This document shows, piece after piece, positions 7,630-15,672 of a stretch of 64,000 bases of DNA. The DNA comes from Kitasatospora sp. A2-31. GTDB lineage: Bacteria > Actinomycetota > Actinomycetes > Streptomycetales > Streptomycetaceae. The translations under genes and the position numbers were made by a program. Each line of letters starts with the position of its first letter. The stretch's first letter is position 1. The stretch is taken from NCBI RefSeq assembly GCF_022288725.1, contig NZ_JAKNTA010000010.1, positions 290,187-354,186 of the forward strand, read 5' to 3'. The notes under the pieces were generated by a model. The model made no database searches. It was given only the letters and a program-made list of their open reading frames with translations, and was not told the origin of the DNA.

Positions 7630-8736
7630 TCAGTTCCCGCCGGACTCGCCCTCGTCCACCACGCCCCCGCCCCCGTCGCCGTGGCCGTGGCTGCCGTGGC
7701 CGTCGTTCTCGTCGTCGTAGCGGATGCCGGCCTCGCGGTCGCGCTGCTCCTGCAGCCTGACCGGGAGGTCCGGGTCCCAGTCGGAGGTGCGGGGCAGCTC
7801 GGGCCCGTCCGGGCCGAGGCGGACCACGGGTTCGACCCGGACCAGGCGGAACCGGCGCTCGCCGACGGACAGTTCGTGGCCGCGCTCGGCGTCGAGCCGG
7901 TCGGCGGCGGCGGCGTACCGGGCGCGCTCGTCCGCGGTCAGCCGTGGCAGCAATCGCGGGGCGAAGTCGCGCAGGTAGGCGGCCAGGCTGTCCCGGGCGG
8001 CCTGGGGGGACTCGCAGGCCGCGGTCATCGGCGCCCAACGGCCCTTCGCGTACTCGGCGACGGCACAGTGCACCGGCAGGACGAGGACGTTCGGGTACAG
8101 GTGGGAGGCGAGCCGGGCATCGGCCCGGACGTCCTCGGGGACGTCGTGACCGGCCGGGACCAGCGCCGTCAGGTCCAGCCGCAGGATGCCGTCGACCAGC
8201 GTGACGGCGGCGGCCGGGTCGATGACGAACCCCCGCACCCGGGACGGCGCGCGGTGGCCCTTGCCGACCTCGGCCGGGTCCGGGTCGGTGGGGCGCGGCG
8301 GCTCGATGCCCTCGGGCCCCGAGCGCAGCACCTGCTCGGCCCGGAAGATGCGGTACTCCCGGCCCGCGACCGCGATCTCGTCCAGCGCCTCCCAGTCCAT
8401 CCGCCGGTACGCGGCGGTGTAGGCGGCGCGCTCCTGCGCGGTGATGTCCCAGGAGGCGGCGAACGGGTGGCCGGGCTCGGTCCGTGCCCAGCAGCGGAAC
8501 CGGTGGCCGAGGTCGTCCCGCGCCATCTGCGGGGTGGTGGAATGGAAGTCGAGGATCCGCCAGGCACGCGGACCGACCCGCTCCAGGCTGCCGAGGACGG
8601 GCGGCATCATCATCAGCCGGGGGTACTTCTCGCGGGACTCCCAGGCCTCCAGCCCGACCACGGCGGCCACCGGGTCGTCGGTGGCGCCGACCCGGAGGGT
8701 GAGGTGCGCGGGCAACTGCACGGCGTCGTCGTCCAT
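7630..8736 (-). CDS. DUF5954 family protein
   Basis: 368 residues, ATG at 8736. The sequence is two repeated halves: SREKYPRLMMMPPVLGSLERVG and AKGRWAPMTAACESPQAARDSL both introduce a segment ending with YRIFRAEQVLRSGPEGIEPPRP or FRLVRVEPVVRLGPDGPELPR. The linker KGHRAPSRVRGFVIDP is characteristic of the streptomycete DUF5954 proteins, whose role is unknown. No signal peptide, membrane segment or catalytic motif is visible, so it is probably a cytoplasmic protein. The C-terminus is a Gly/His/Asp-rich tail (NDGHGSHGHGDGGGG) that could bind metal, though this may be mere low complexity. Monocistronic: the neighbour at 6064-7521 converges and terD is 316 bp upstream. Confidence 0.8.
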   Translation of the reverse strand: MDDDAVQLPAHLTLRVGATDDPVAAVVGLEAWESREKYPRLMMMPPVLGSLERVGPRAWRILDFHSTTPQMARDDLGHRFRCWARTEPGHPFAASWDITAQERAAYTAAYRRMDWEALDEIAVAGREYRIFRAEQVLRSGPEGIEPPRPTDPDPAEVGKGHRAPSRVRGFVIDPAAAVTLVDGILRLDLTALVPAGHDVPEDVRADARLASHLYPNVLVLPVHCAVAEYAKGRWAPMTAACESPQAARDSLAAYLRDFAPRLLPRLTADERARYAAAADRLDAERGHELSVGERRFRLVRVEPVVRLGPDGPELPRTSDWDPDLPVRLQEQRDREAGIRYDDENDGHGSHGHGDGGGGVVDEGESGGN

Positions 8737-9052
8737 GCGGCCAGTGTTAGCGGACCGGTGGAGGGCGTCGCAGCGGTATCGCGGAAGTCCACCCGACCGA
8801 GCGCCACCGGTGGCACGCTCTTCGCGGGCGGGCCGCCGGGGTCCGGAAGCAACCGCCGTACGAGCGGCCCGGGTCCGTGACCGATCCGGGGTGCGGCCGC
8901 CCGGTCGGGGCCGGGACCGCAGCGGACGCGGGACCCGTCCGGGGGGAGATCGGACGGGTGCCGCGCCGCCGTTCTGGGGTTTGGGGGGCGGAGCGGCCGG
9001 CGGCGTCCGGTCGGAACCACCGGCCTCGTGGCGACGCCCTGCCCGGCGCTCG
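8737..9052. other. Gene-free stretch between the TerD gene and the DUF5954 gene
   Basis: 316 bases, upstream of the DUF5954 gene and downstream of the TerD gene (both minus strand). I see no conserved reading frame with streptomycete codon bias, no strong hairpin and no clear promoter hexamers. Confidence 0.5.
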
Positions 9053-9637
9053 TCAGAGGTGCTTGACCAGCTCCGGCATCAGGTCCTGGAAGGTGCGGCC
9101 GCTCGCCGGCTGACCGATCGCGGCCATCTGCCAGCCGTTCCCGGTGCGCTGCACCTTCGCCATGATCTGCGCGGTGTACGGGCCGCCGCCGGTCAGCGTG
9201 TACCGGGCGAGCTCGGCGCCGGTCTGCTCGTCGACCAGCCGGCAGAAGGCGTTCTCGACCTCCTGGAAGGTCTGCCCCGTGAAGGAGTTGACGGTGAAGA
9301 CGATCTGGTCGACCACGGCCGGCACCTGGTCGAGGTCCACCGTGATGGACTCGTCGTCGGTCGCGTCGCCCGCGCCGCCGGTCAGGTTGTCGCCGCTGTG
9401 GCGGACCGAGCCGTCGTTGCTCTGGAGGTGCTGGAAGAACACCACGTCCACCGGCTTGCTCCCGGCGAACAGCACCGCCGACGCGTCCAGGTCGATCTCC
9501 TGGGGGGCCAGCAGCTTGGCGAAGAAGCCCTTCTTCTGCGCGGCGCGCCAGCCGAGGCCCATTCGGACCACGCCCAGCCGGCCACCGCCCGCCTTCTCCA
9601 GGCTCAGCTTCTGCCCCTTGGCCAGCGAAACGCTCAT
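9053..9637 (-). CDS. TerD family protein
   Basis: 194 residues, ATG at 9637 with GAGGAGG about 7 bases upstream. The N-terminus MSVSLAKGQKLSLEK and the segments LGWRAA, EIDLDASAVLF, DDESITVDLDQVP and FTVNSFTGQTFQEVENAFCRLVD are the hallmark of TerD/TerZ/TerE proteins, calcium-binding cytoplasmic proteins first linked to tellurite resistance and, in streptomycetes, to development and stress. The Ca2+ site acidic residues (DLDAS, GDxTDDESI) are present. The KKGFFAKLLAPQE insertion is a feature of the longer actinobacterial branch. Streptomycetes carry many paralogs, so no specific gene name is given. A palindrome overlaps its likely promoter. Confidence 0.92.
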   Translation of the reverse strand: MSVSLAKGQKLSLEKAGGGRLGVVRMGLGWRAAQKKGFFAKLLAPQEIDLDASAVLFAGSKPVDVVFFQHLQSNDGSVRHSGDNLTGGAGDATDDESITVDLDQVPAVVDQIVFTVNSFTGQTFQEVENAFCRLVDEQTGAELARYTLTGGGPYTAQIMAKVQRTGNGWQMAAIGQPASGRTFQDLMPELVKHL

Positions 9638-9672
9638 CGCGCCCTCCTCGTTCCTCCGCCTGCGGCTTGAAT

Positions 9673-9686
9673 CTACAGCACTGTAG
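9673..9686. promoter_or_regulatory. Palindrome in the TerD gene promoter region
   Basis: CTACAG-CA-CTGTAG, a perfect inverted repeat 36 bases before the TerD start codon. Read on the minus strand, TAGATT immediately follows within the repeat and could serve as a -10 box. The TACA-N4-TGTA core resembles winged-helix (BlaI/CopY-like) operators, but the repressor is unknown. Confidence 0.5.
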
Positions 9687-9910
9687 AGACCGGCCGCGTC
9701 CGGGGCTCCTCGCGCGGTCCGCCTCCCCGTGGAGCACGTACCCCGCTCCGACGATCCGCACCACATGGTTCGACCACGCCGCTGCGAGGACGGGACCATC
9801 CGAGCACGACGAGGCGACAGGCGGCGGCTGACACACCGCAGCGCGGCGGCATCGTCCCGCTGCCCGCCGACCTCGACGGAGCCGGCGCCGGCCCGGCCCA
9901 CCGCCCGGCG

Positions 9911-10603
9911 TCAGGCGGTGCGCTCCAGCCGCACCAGGGCGTCGATCGCCTCCGTCCGCCGCGGCGCGCCGGTGTCGCCGCCGGCCCCGAGGACGACACC
10001 GCCCGCGTCCCCGGCGACGGCGGCCGACCGGTGGCCGCCCTCGGCGTCCACCGGCCGCCGGACGCGCTCGGCCCGGACCGTGTGCAGTCCGGCACCGTCG
10101 AGGTCGGCGAGCACGTCGTCCGGGGTGTAGAGGACGCCCGGATCCTGCGGACCGCCGACGCCCTCGGTGAGGTTGGTGCTGTCGTGGGCGATCACCAGCA
10201 GGGTGCCGCCGGGGGCGAGCGCGGCGGCGGCCCGCACGAGGGCGGCCCGGCGGTCCTCGGCGGGGAGCTGCAGGTAGGCGACCAGCACCAGGTCGTAGCC
10301 CTCCGACGGGACTTCGAGTTCGCGGGCGTCGCCGTGCCGCCAGGTCAGCCGGTCCGCGACCTCGTCGGGCAGATCGGCGGTGAGCCGCTCGGCCCGCTCC
10401 AGCGCCACCGCGGAGAAGTCCAGGCCGGTGACGTGCCAGCCCCGGCGAGCCAGCCAGATGCTGTTCCGGCCCTCCCCGGCGGCGACGTCCAACGCCCGGC
10501 CCGGAGCCAGCGAGGTCAGCTCACGGACCACCCAGCGATTGGGCTCGGCGCCCCAGACCGACTCGCTCGCGGCGTAGCGCTCGTCCCAGTCCCGGCTCTC
10601 CAT
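9911..10603 (-). CDS. Class I SAM-dependent methyltransferase
   Basis: 230 residues, ATG at 10603 preceded by GGAGGAG. Domain order is standard: W-D-E-R-Y-A at the start, motif I ALDVAAGEGRNSIWLA (residues about 34-49), motif II VTGLDFSAVAL, the DLVLVAYLQLP motif IV, and PGGTLLVIAHD. The SxxVWGxEPNRWV lead-in and E-G-R-N-S-I are typical of a streptomycete branch annotated as TehB/thiopurine-methyltransferase-like. Substrate cannot be deduced. Neighbours (TerD downstream, YidD gene upstream, all minus strand) are separated by about 300 bp, so it is probably transcribed alone. Confidence 0.88.
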   Translation of the reverse strand: MESRDWDERYAASESVWGAEPNRWVVRELTSLAPGRALDVAAGEGRNSIWLARRGWHVTGLDFSAVALERAERLTADLPDEVADRLTWRHGDARELEVPSEGYDLVLVAYLQLPAEDRRAALVRAAAALAPGGTLLVIAHDSTNLTEGVGGPQDPGVLYTPDDVLADLDGAGLHTVRAERVRRPVDAEGGHRSAAVAGDAGGVVLGAGGDTGAPRRTEAIDALVRLERTA

Positions 10604-10929
10604 GGCTCTCCTCCACTCGACGGGGCTGCTCCCGTACGCCACCGTACCGGCGGGGCCGTTCCGGAGCGCTCAGCGGCGGCCGAACAGTGGCCGGGACCGC
10701 AGCCGCGGCGCGGAACCGCCCACCGGCCGGACACCGTTGGCGGGGAATGCCGCTCCGGTCCCACCTCTGGTGTCGTGGCGCAGCCCGACCACGGGTGCGC
10801 AGCGGTCCGCTGACGGCGGCGCTGCCGAGCGGTCAAGGTGACCGCACCGCTGGAGAGTCCACCGCCACGGCCCGCCGGAGCGGCGCGGGCCGCGCGGATC
10901 AGGGTGCGACCCGCGCGGCCCCCGGCTGC
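10604..10929. other. Gene-free stretch between yidD and the methyltransferase gene
   Basis: 326 bases containing only GC-rich short repeats and the ribosome binding site of the methyltransferase gene. No conserved frame or clear terminator seen. Confidence 0.4.
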
Positions 10930-11493
10930 TCAGCGCCCCGGCACCGGGTCGGCCGTCCCGCGGCGCGCCACGCCCGGGCGGCAGCGGAGCAGCCGCCCGA
11001 CCGTCAGCCGGGCGCCGCGCACCGCGCCGTGCCGGTGCAGCGCCTGGACGGCGTAGGTCGAACAACTCGGCGTGTACGGGCAGCAGGCCGGCCGCTTCGG
11101 GCTGACCTCGGTCCGGTAGTACCGCACCGCGCCGTACAGCACCCCCGCCGCGAACCCGCCCGGCGCCGGCGCGGCCGGATCCGCACCGGCACCCCCGCCC
11201 GTGCCCCGGCGGCCGCCGCGGCCGCCGGTCAGGGCGAACCGGACCCCCGCGACCGTCATCACCGGGACGAGCGCGATCAGGCAGGGGTCACCGAGGTCGC
11301 AGCAGCAGTCCGCCCCGTCACAGGCGTCCGACCAGTCGCGGTCCTTCTTCTTCTTGTTCCGCCGCTTGTACGCCAGCCACTCCCGGCGCTGCGCCTTGCG
11401 CCGGCGACGTTCCTTCTCTGGCAGCCACCACCATGCCCGCTCGGGTCGCTGCGGCGGGAACTGGGCGCCCGGACCGGGCGTCGGGTAGGTCAC
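10930..11493 (-). CDS. yidD: YidD-type membrane protein insertion efficiency factor with basic, Cys-rich N-terminal extension
   Basis: 187 residues from GTG 11493 (GAGAGG about 10 bases upstream; an alternative GTG at 11514 has no ribosome site). The last 80 residues are YidD: GAVRYYRTEVSPKRPACCPYTPSCSTYA, LHRHGAVRGARL and RLLRCRPG...DPVP. YidD is a small amphipathic helper of the YidC insertase and is normally about 70-110 residues. Here it is preceded by a stretch rich in Trp, Arg and Lys (RRNKKKKDRDW), an unusual cysteine cluster CDGADCCCDLGDPC, and a hydrophobic segment (LIALVPVMTVAGV). The canonical yidD sits between rnpA and yidC near oriC; this copy stands alone, so it may be a second paralog. 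Confidence 0.82.
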   Translation of the reverse strand: MTYPTPGPGAQFPPQRPERAWWWLPEKERRRRKAQRREWLAYKRRNKKKKDRDWSDACDGADCCCDLGDPCLIALVPVMTVAGVRFALTGGRGGRRGTGGGAGADPAAPAPGGFAAGVLYGAVRYYRTEVSPKRPACCPYTPSCSTYAVQALHRHGAVRGARLTVGRLLRCRPGVARRGTADPVPGR

Positions 11494-11582
11494 GGCTGGT
11501 GTTCCTCTCGGCACGCTGGCGCGCCGGAGCCGGCCCCCGACGGCCTGATCAGGTTATCCGAGCACGCCGCCGCAGCGGTACG

Positions 11583-12356
11583 TCAGTCCTGACCGCCGCC
11601 CAGGGTGGGGAACAGGTCGGTGAACGGCTGGGTGGTCACCGAGACGCTGCGGCCGAACGGGTCGTCGAAGTCCCAGATCAGGAAGAGCAGGAAGGCGATC
11701 AGCGCACTGAACGCCCCCGCCAGCAGCAACTCCCGGGAGGAGCGCCGGATCTGCAGGGCGAAGACCATGCCGACCGTCACCACCGCCCCGACGATCAGAC
11801 CGAACCAGACCACGCCGGGCATGGTCGGGCCGGCGTTCTGCCCACGTGCGTTGCGCGCGTCGTCGGCGACGCTGATCCGGTCCATGATCGGCTGGTAGGC
11901 CTGGGCCTCCAGGTCGCCGGCGGGTGTGCGGGTGGCGACGTCCTGGCGCAGCTTGTCCAGCAGTTCGGTGCCCCGGGCGGAGATCTCGCCGTGCTCGCGC
12001 ATGTAGTCCCACTCGACGTCCACGACGTAGGAGACGTAGGCGTCCACGTCGGCCTGGACCTTGTCGCGGAACTCGACCGGGTAGACCTGGGCGCGCTCGC
12101 TCACCTCGTGCAGCGACTGCGCCTCGCGGAACACGTCGTCCTGGGCCGCGCCGCGCGCCTCCCAGACGCCGGCGATGGCGAGGCCGAGCACGATCGCGTA
12201 GACCACGCCGATCATCATCGTCATGTACTCGATGACATCGGGCGTCTCGTCGGTGTTCTCGTCCTCGCTGACCCGGCGGTGCCTCAGCAGCACCACCGCC
12301 ACCACGACGGCACAGGCCGCCGACATGGCGATGGCCAGCGCCAACCACTCGGACAT
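11583..12356 (-). CDS. DUF4239 (bestrophin-like) membrane protein
   Basis: 257 residues, ATG 12356, GGAAAGGAGT just upstream. Four likely transmembrane helices: residues about 4-23, 43-63 (MMIGVVYAIVLGLAIAGVW), 183-203 and 210-230. Between helices 2 and 3 lies a large cytoplasmic or exoplasmic helical region (AQDDVFREAQSLHEVSERAQ) of the DUF4239 kind, related to bestrophin-like channels. Function is unknown. It is followed by yidD 90 bp downstream on the same strand. Confidence 0.82.
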   Translation of the reverse strand: MSEWLALAIAMSAACAVVVAVVLLRHRRVSEDENTDETPDVIEYMTMMIGVVYAIVLGLAIAGVWEARGAAQDDVFREAQSLHEVSERAQVYPVEFRDKVQADVDAYVSYVVDVEWDYMREHGEISARGTELLDKLRQDVATRTPAGDLEAQAYQPIMDRISVADDARNARGQNAGPTMPGVVWFGLIVGAVVTVGMVFALQIRRSSRELLLAGAFSALIAFLLFLIWDFDDPFGRSVSVTTQPFTDLFPTLGGGQD

Positions 12357-12734
12357 GGGAACTCCTTTCCAGGGTTCGGGATTTCAGGGTTGGGGCCGCA
12401 GCAGACGCGCGGCGGGACCGGTCCGCGGCCCGAGCCGTGCGCGGGAACGACGGCGTCGCCGAGCGGCACCCGGTTCGGCCGGGCGCCGTCGGACGCGGTT
12501 CGCGGCGCCGTGACGATCGCGGGCGACTGCGGCCGTGGCCGCCGGGAGCAGTGCGGTCGGGCGCCGGGGGCTGCCGGCCACCCGCACTGCCGAGGGCCGG
12601 AGTCTCCGGCCACCCACGGTGTCGGGGACCGCAGTCGCCGACGGCCGGGCAGCCGGGACGGGTGTCCGCGACCGGATCGGTGACGAGTCCTCGGCGGAGG
12701 TCCACCGGGGCCCGCCGCGGTCCGCCGGGGGCGG
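12357..12734. other. Gene-free stretch upstream of the DUF4239 gene
   Basis: 378 bases between the DUF4239 start and the end of the Pro-rich gene. It holds imperfect GC-rich repeats of the kind GCCGGxCACCC-CGG-TC, which may form hairpins ending the upstream gene. I see no coding frame with convincing bias. Confidence 0.4.
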
Positions 12735-13661
12735 TCAGGAGCGGCCGGAGCCGCCGCGGCCGGACCGGCCTCGCGGTCGCAGGGCGGCCGCCGCGAGGAC
12801 CGCCGGCACGGTGACCACGAGCATCGTCCTGGTGGTCGCGCCCCCGTGGTGCCGCTCGGGCGCCTGGATCGGCGGGGCGAGCGGCACCTTGGCCGGCTTC
12901 GCCACCGGTTTCGGCCGGACGGGGCCGGGCACGGGCGGGCTGGGGCTCGGTTCCGGCGGGGCCGGGGGCTCGGGCGCCGGCGCGGGCGGCGGGACGACCG
13001 GTTGTGCGGTCGGCTTCGGCGTGGGTTTCGGCGTCGGCCGGGGCGACGGAGGCGGCGGGGTCGGCCGCGGCGTCGGCGGGGGCGCGGGTGGCGGCACCGG
13101 CGCGGCGGTGGGCGGCGGTGTCGGCACGGGCGTAGGGGTCGGCGTGCGGGTCGGGCCGGGCGTCGGCGTGGGCTTCGGCGTCGGCGTGGGGGTCGGCGTC
13201 GGGGTCGGCTTGGGGGTCGGCGTCGGGCTGGGGCACGGCGGAGTCGGGGACGGCGTCGGGCACGGGTGGTGGTGGCCGGGCTTCGGGTGCGGCTCGGGCT
13301 TGGGGTGGCTCGGCTTCCCCGCGTGGCCGACCGTCACCCCGACCTCCACGTCGACGTCGACATCGACGTCCACGCCGCCGGGGCCGACCGACACCGAGAC
13401 GTCCGTCCCCGTCGAGACGCAGGTCTCGACGACCGGCCCGTGCGATCTTCCGCCACCGTGGTGTTCGGACGCCCGGGCACCGGCCGCGCCGCTGAGCAGG
13501 GCGCAGAGTGCGGCCACCCCGGCCGCGGCACCGGCCAGCCTGGCGCGCCGTCCACGGGCTCCGCCGCCGTCGCCGCCCACCACGATCAGGTCTGCGGTCA
13601 CGGCTGCCCGTCCACCGGTATCCGTCGGGGCTGCTGGGGTTGCGGCATGGGTTCCATGCAC
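12735..13661 (-). CDS. Secreted Pro/Thr-rich repetitive protein with C-terminal membrane anchor
   Basis: 308 residues if started at GTG 13661; a later GTG at 13601 is equally possible, because a 19-codon frame starting at ATG 13656 ends in a TGA overlapping it (GTGA). Either start gives a signal peptide (GRRARLAGAAAGVAALCALLSGAAGARA). The mature part opens with an acidic VDVDVDVDVEVGVTVG run, then about 150 residues of PT/PK repeats, and ends with a hydrophobic helix (TMLVVTVPAVLAAAAL) and an Arg-rich tail RPRGRSGRGG, like a wall-spanning protein with membrane anchor lacking an LPxTG signal. It lies downstream of eshA in the same direction, separated by a strong hairpin. Function unknown. Confidence 0.65.
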   Translation of the reverse strand: MHGTHAATPAAPTDTGGRAAVTADLIVVGGDGGGARGRRARLAGAAAGVAALCALLSGAAGARASEHHGGGRSHGPVVETCVSTGTDVSVSVGPGGVDVDVDVDVEVGVTVGHAGKPSHPKPEPHPKPGHHHPCPTPSPTPPCPSPTPTPKPTPTPTPTPTPKPTPTPGPTRTPTPTPVPTPPPTAAPVPPPAPPPTPRPTPPPPSPRPTPKPTPKPTAQPVVPPPAPAPEPPAPPEPSPSPPVPGPVRPKPVAKPAKVPLAPPIQAPERHHGGATTRTMLVVTVPAVLAAAALRPRGRSGRGGSGRS

Positions 13662-13754
13662 CTCTCGCGTCGCGGGGAACGTGGGAACGGAATCGGTGGC
13701 ACCTCTCCTACCGGTCCGCGTCGGTCGGCACCTCCCGGAAGGTCCGCCCGACAC

Positions 13755-13786
13755 CGGACGGCCCGCCTGGTGGGGCGGGCCGTCCG
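13755..13786 (-). terminator. Terminator hairpin behind eshA
   Basis: A perfect 13-bp stem (CGGACGGCCCGCC at 13755-13767 with GGCGGGCCGTCCG at 13774-13786) around a six-base loop, about 90 bases after the eshA stop. A second, closer hairpin (13842-13866, GCGGCCGCC/GGCGGCCGC) adds to it. Confidence 0.65.
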
Positions 13787-13874
13787 ACATCAAGTGAAAC
13801 GATCTTGCGGCCGACCGGTTACGGGCGGACCGGATCCGGGCGCGGCCGCCGGTGGGCGGCGGCCGCCCCACCGC

Positions 13875-15284
13875 TCAGTGGCGGCCGTGGGCGATCTCGA
13901 CGTTCTCCAGGACACCGACCGCGTCCGGCACCAGGATCGCCGCGGAGTAGTAGGCGCTGACCAGGTAGGAGATGATGGCCTTCTCGTTGATCCCCATGAA
14001 CCGGACCGAGAGGCTCGGCTGGTACTCGTCGGGGATTCCGGTCTGGTGCAGGCCGATGACGCCCTGGTTGTCCTCGCCGACTCGCATCACGAGGATGGAA
14101 CTGGTGTTCTCCTTGGTGATCGGGATCTTGCTGCACGGCAGGATCGGGACGCCGCGCCAGGCCGGCACCTGCTGCCCGCCGAGGTCGACGTGGTGCGGGT
14201 AGAGGCCGCGGGCGTTCAGCTCGCGCCCGATCGCCGCGATGGTCCGCGGGTGGGCGAGCAGGTAGTCCGGGTCACGGCGGCGGTTGAGCAGCTCGTCGAG
14301 GTCGTCCGGGGTGGGCGGGCCGGAGTGGGTCTGGATCCGCTGGTCGAAGTCGGCGTTGTTGAGGAGGCCGAACTCCGGGTTGTTGATGAGCTCGAACTCC
14401 TGGCGCTCGCGCAGGGCCTCGATGGTCAGCCGCAGCTGGTGCTCGGTCTGGTTCATCGGCTGGTTGTAGAGGTCGGCGACGCGGGTGTGCACCTTGAGCA
14501 CGGTCTGCGCGACGCTCAGCTCGTACTCGCGCGGCTTCAGCTCGTAGTCCACGAAGGCGCCGGGCAGCTCGTACTCGCCGTGGTGGCCGGCCGACATGGC
14601 GATCTCGGCCTCACCGCGCTCGTTCTGGCGCTGGAGCGGCAGCGCCAGGAACTCGCGGAGGTGCGCCTGCAGCGCGGGCGAGCCCTCGCGGATGGCCTCG
14701 AAGTCCCGGCGGGGCAGCGAGAGCACGGTGCCGGCGGTGGCGGTCTTGGCGGTGAACTCCCAGACGGCGTCGGGGTCGAGGACCGCCTGCTCGCCGAACC
14801 GGTCGCCGTCGCCCAGGACGCCGACGACGGTCTCGTCCCCGTACTTGCCGGTGCCGACCTGGTTGATCTTGCCGTGGGCGATCAGGTAGATCCGGTCCGC
14901 CGCGGCGCCGCGCTCGGCCAGCACCTCGCCCGGGCCGAAGTCCCGCTGCTCGCAACGGTCGGCGAGGGCCGTCAGCACGTCGTCGTCGTCGAAACCGCGC
15001 AGCAGGGCCAGCTCCCCGAGCTCGCGGGGGATCACCCGCACCTCGGATCCGGTCTTGATGAACTCGATCCGGCCGTCACCCACGGTGTAGGTGAGGCGGC
15101 GGTTCACCCGGTACGCGCCACCGGCGGCCTGCACCCAGGGCAGCACCTTGAGCAGCCAGCGGGAGGTGATCTCCTGCATCTGGGGCGCGGACTTGGTGGT
15201 CGTGGCGAGATTGCGGGCGGCAGCGGTGGTGAGGCTCGACTGCTGCGGCACCTGCTGTGTCTCCGGGTTGGTGTCCACCGGCAT
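13875..15284 (-). CDS. eshA: Family 2B encapsulin shell protein with cyclic-nucleotide-binding domain (EshA)
   Basis: 469 residues, ATG 15284, AAGGAGA nine bases upstream; the length equals S. griseus EshA (about 470). Residues 1-85 and about 225-469 carry the HK97-type shell fold (LTTAAARNLATTTKSAPQMQ, RWLLKVLPWV, YNQPMNQTEHQLRL, WRGVPILPCSKIPI, FMGINEKAIISYLVSAYYSAAILVPDAVG). Between them, about residues 88-215, is an inserted cNMP-binding domain (DFGPGEVLAERGAAADRIYLI, GDGDRFGEQAV). The phosphate-binding cassette reads FGEQAVLDPDAVWEFTAKTAT: the Arg expected about eight residues after FGE is absent, so cAMP binding in the usual way is doubtful. Family 2B shells enclose terpene synthases or polyprenyl transferases; no such gene lies within the window. 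EshA has been tied to growth and antibiotic production in streptomycetes. Confidence 0.93.
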   Translation of the reverse strand: MPVDTNPETQQVPQQSSLTTAAARNLATTTKSAPQMQEITSRWLLKVLPWVQAAGGAYRVNRRLTYTVGDGRIEFIKTGSEVRVIPRELGELALLRGFDDDDVLTALADRCEQRDFGPGEVLAERGAAADRIYLIAHGKINQVGTGKYGDETVVGVLGDGDRFGEQAVLDPDAVWEFTAKTATAGTVLSLPRRDFEAIREGSPALQAHLREFLALPLQRQNERGEAEIAMSAGHHGEYELPGAFVDYELKPREYELSVAQTVLKVHTRVADLYNQPMNQTEHQLRLTIEALRERQEFELINNPEFGLLNNADFDQRIQTHSGPPTPDDLDELLNRRRDPDYLLAHPRTIAAIGRELNARGLYPHHVDLGGQQVPAWRGVPILPCSKIPITKENTSSILVMRVGEDNQGVIGLHQTGIPDEYQPSLSVRFMGINEKAIISYLVSAYYSAAILVPDAVGVLENVEIAHGRH

Positions 15285-15672
15285 CGGCAGGGTTCTCCTT
15301 CATCTGGTCAGGTCACGCCGACCCGCCGCGGCGAAGCCGTGTCGGATCGTCAGATAGGCGTCATGGTGGGGGTGTTGGCGATGTACCGCGATGCGCTCCG
15401 CCTTCTCGGGCGGCCCATCGGGAACCCTAGATCACCGATCCCCGGCCCACCCGGAACGGGCCGCAAGTGCCGCCCGATAGGGTGAATCTCGACCATGGAG
15501 AGATTGGAATCCCCCAGCCATCTCTAGACGGACCGTCGATTCCCTGCGCACGCGAAACGCCCGCAGGTCGGAACCACCCCTCCGATCCGAACGGATCGAC
15601 GACCCGGCCCGCGGGCCGGGCTCCCGTCCGCGACGCACCGGAACGCGCGTACGACAGTCGAACAGCAGGCCA
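15285..15672. other. Gene-free stretch holding the eshA promoter region
   Basis: 388 bases upstream of eshA and downstream of the membrane-protein gene. It is less GC-rich near 15470-15540, where GAGAT/ATCTC arms (about 15500-15528) could form a weak hairpin. I cannot assign -35/-10 boxes with confidence. Confidence 0.4.

Noticed and set aside
6335..7720. Arg/Pro-rich plus-strand frame overlapping the transglycosylase tail
   Set aside because: Out-of-frame reading of TP-rich codons; the true frame has the catalytic Glu domain.
7681..8880. Plus-strand 399-codon frame opposite the DUF5954 gene
   Set aside because: Antisense of a well-supported gene, low complexity, no start context.
13000..13260. 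Regular GTCGGCGT repeats, considered as a CRISPR-like or iteron array
   Set aside because: They are codons for PT/PK repeats in a coding frame; spacing follows codons and there are no unique spacers.
12535..15485. Two overlapping plus-strand frames opposite eshA and the Pro-rich gene
   Set aside because: Gly/Val/Arg-rich antisense; encapsulin motifs are on the minus strand.
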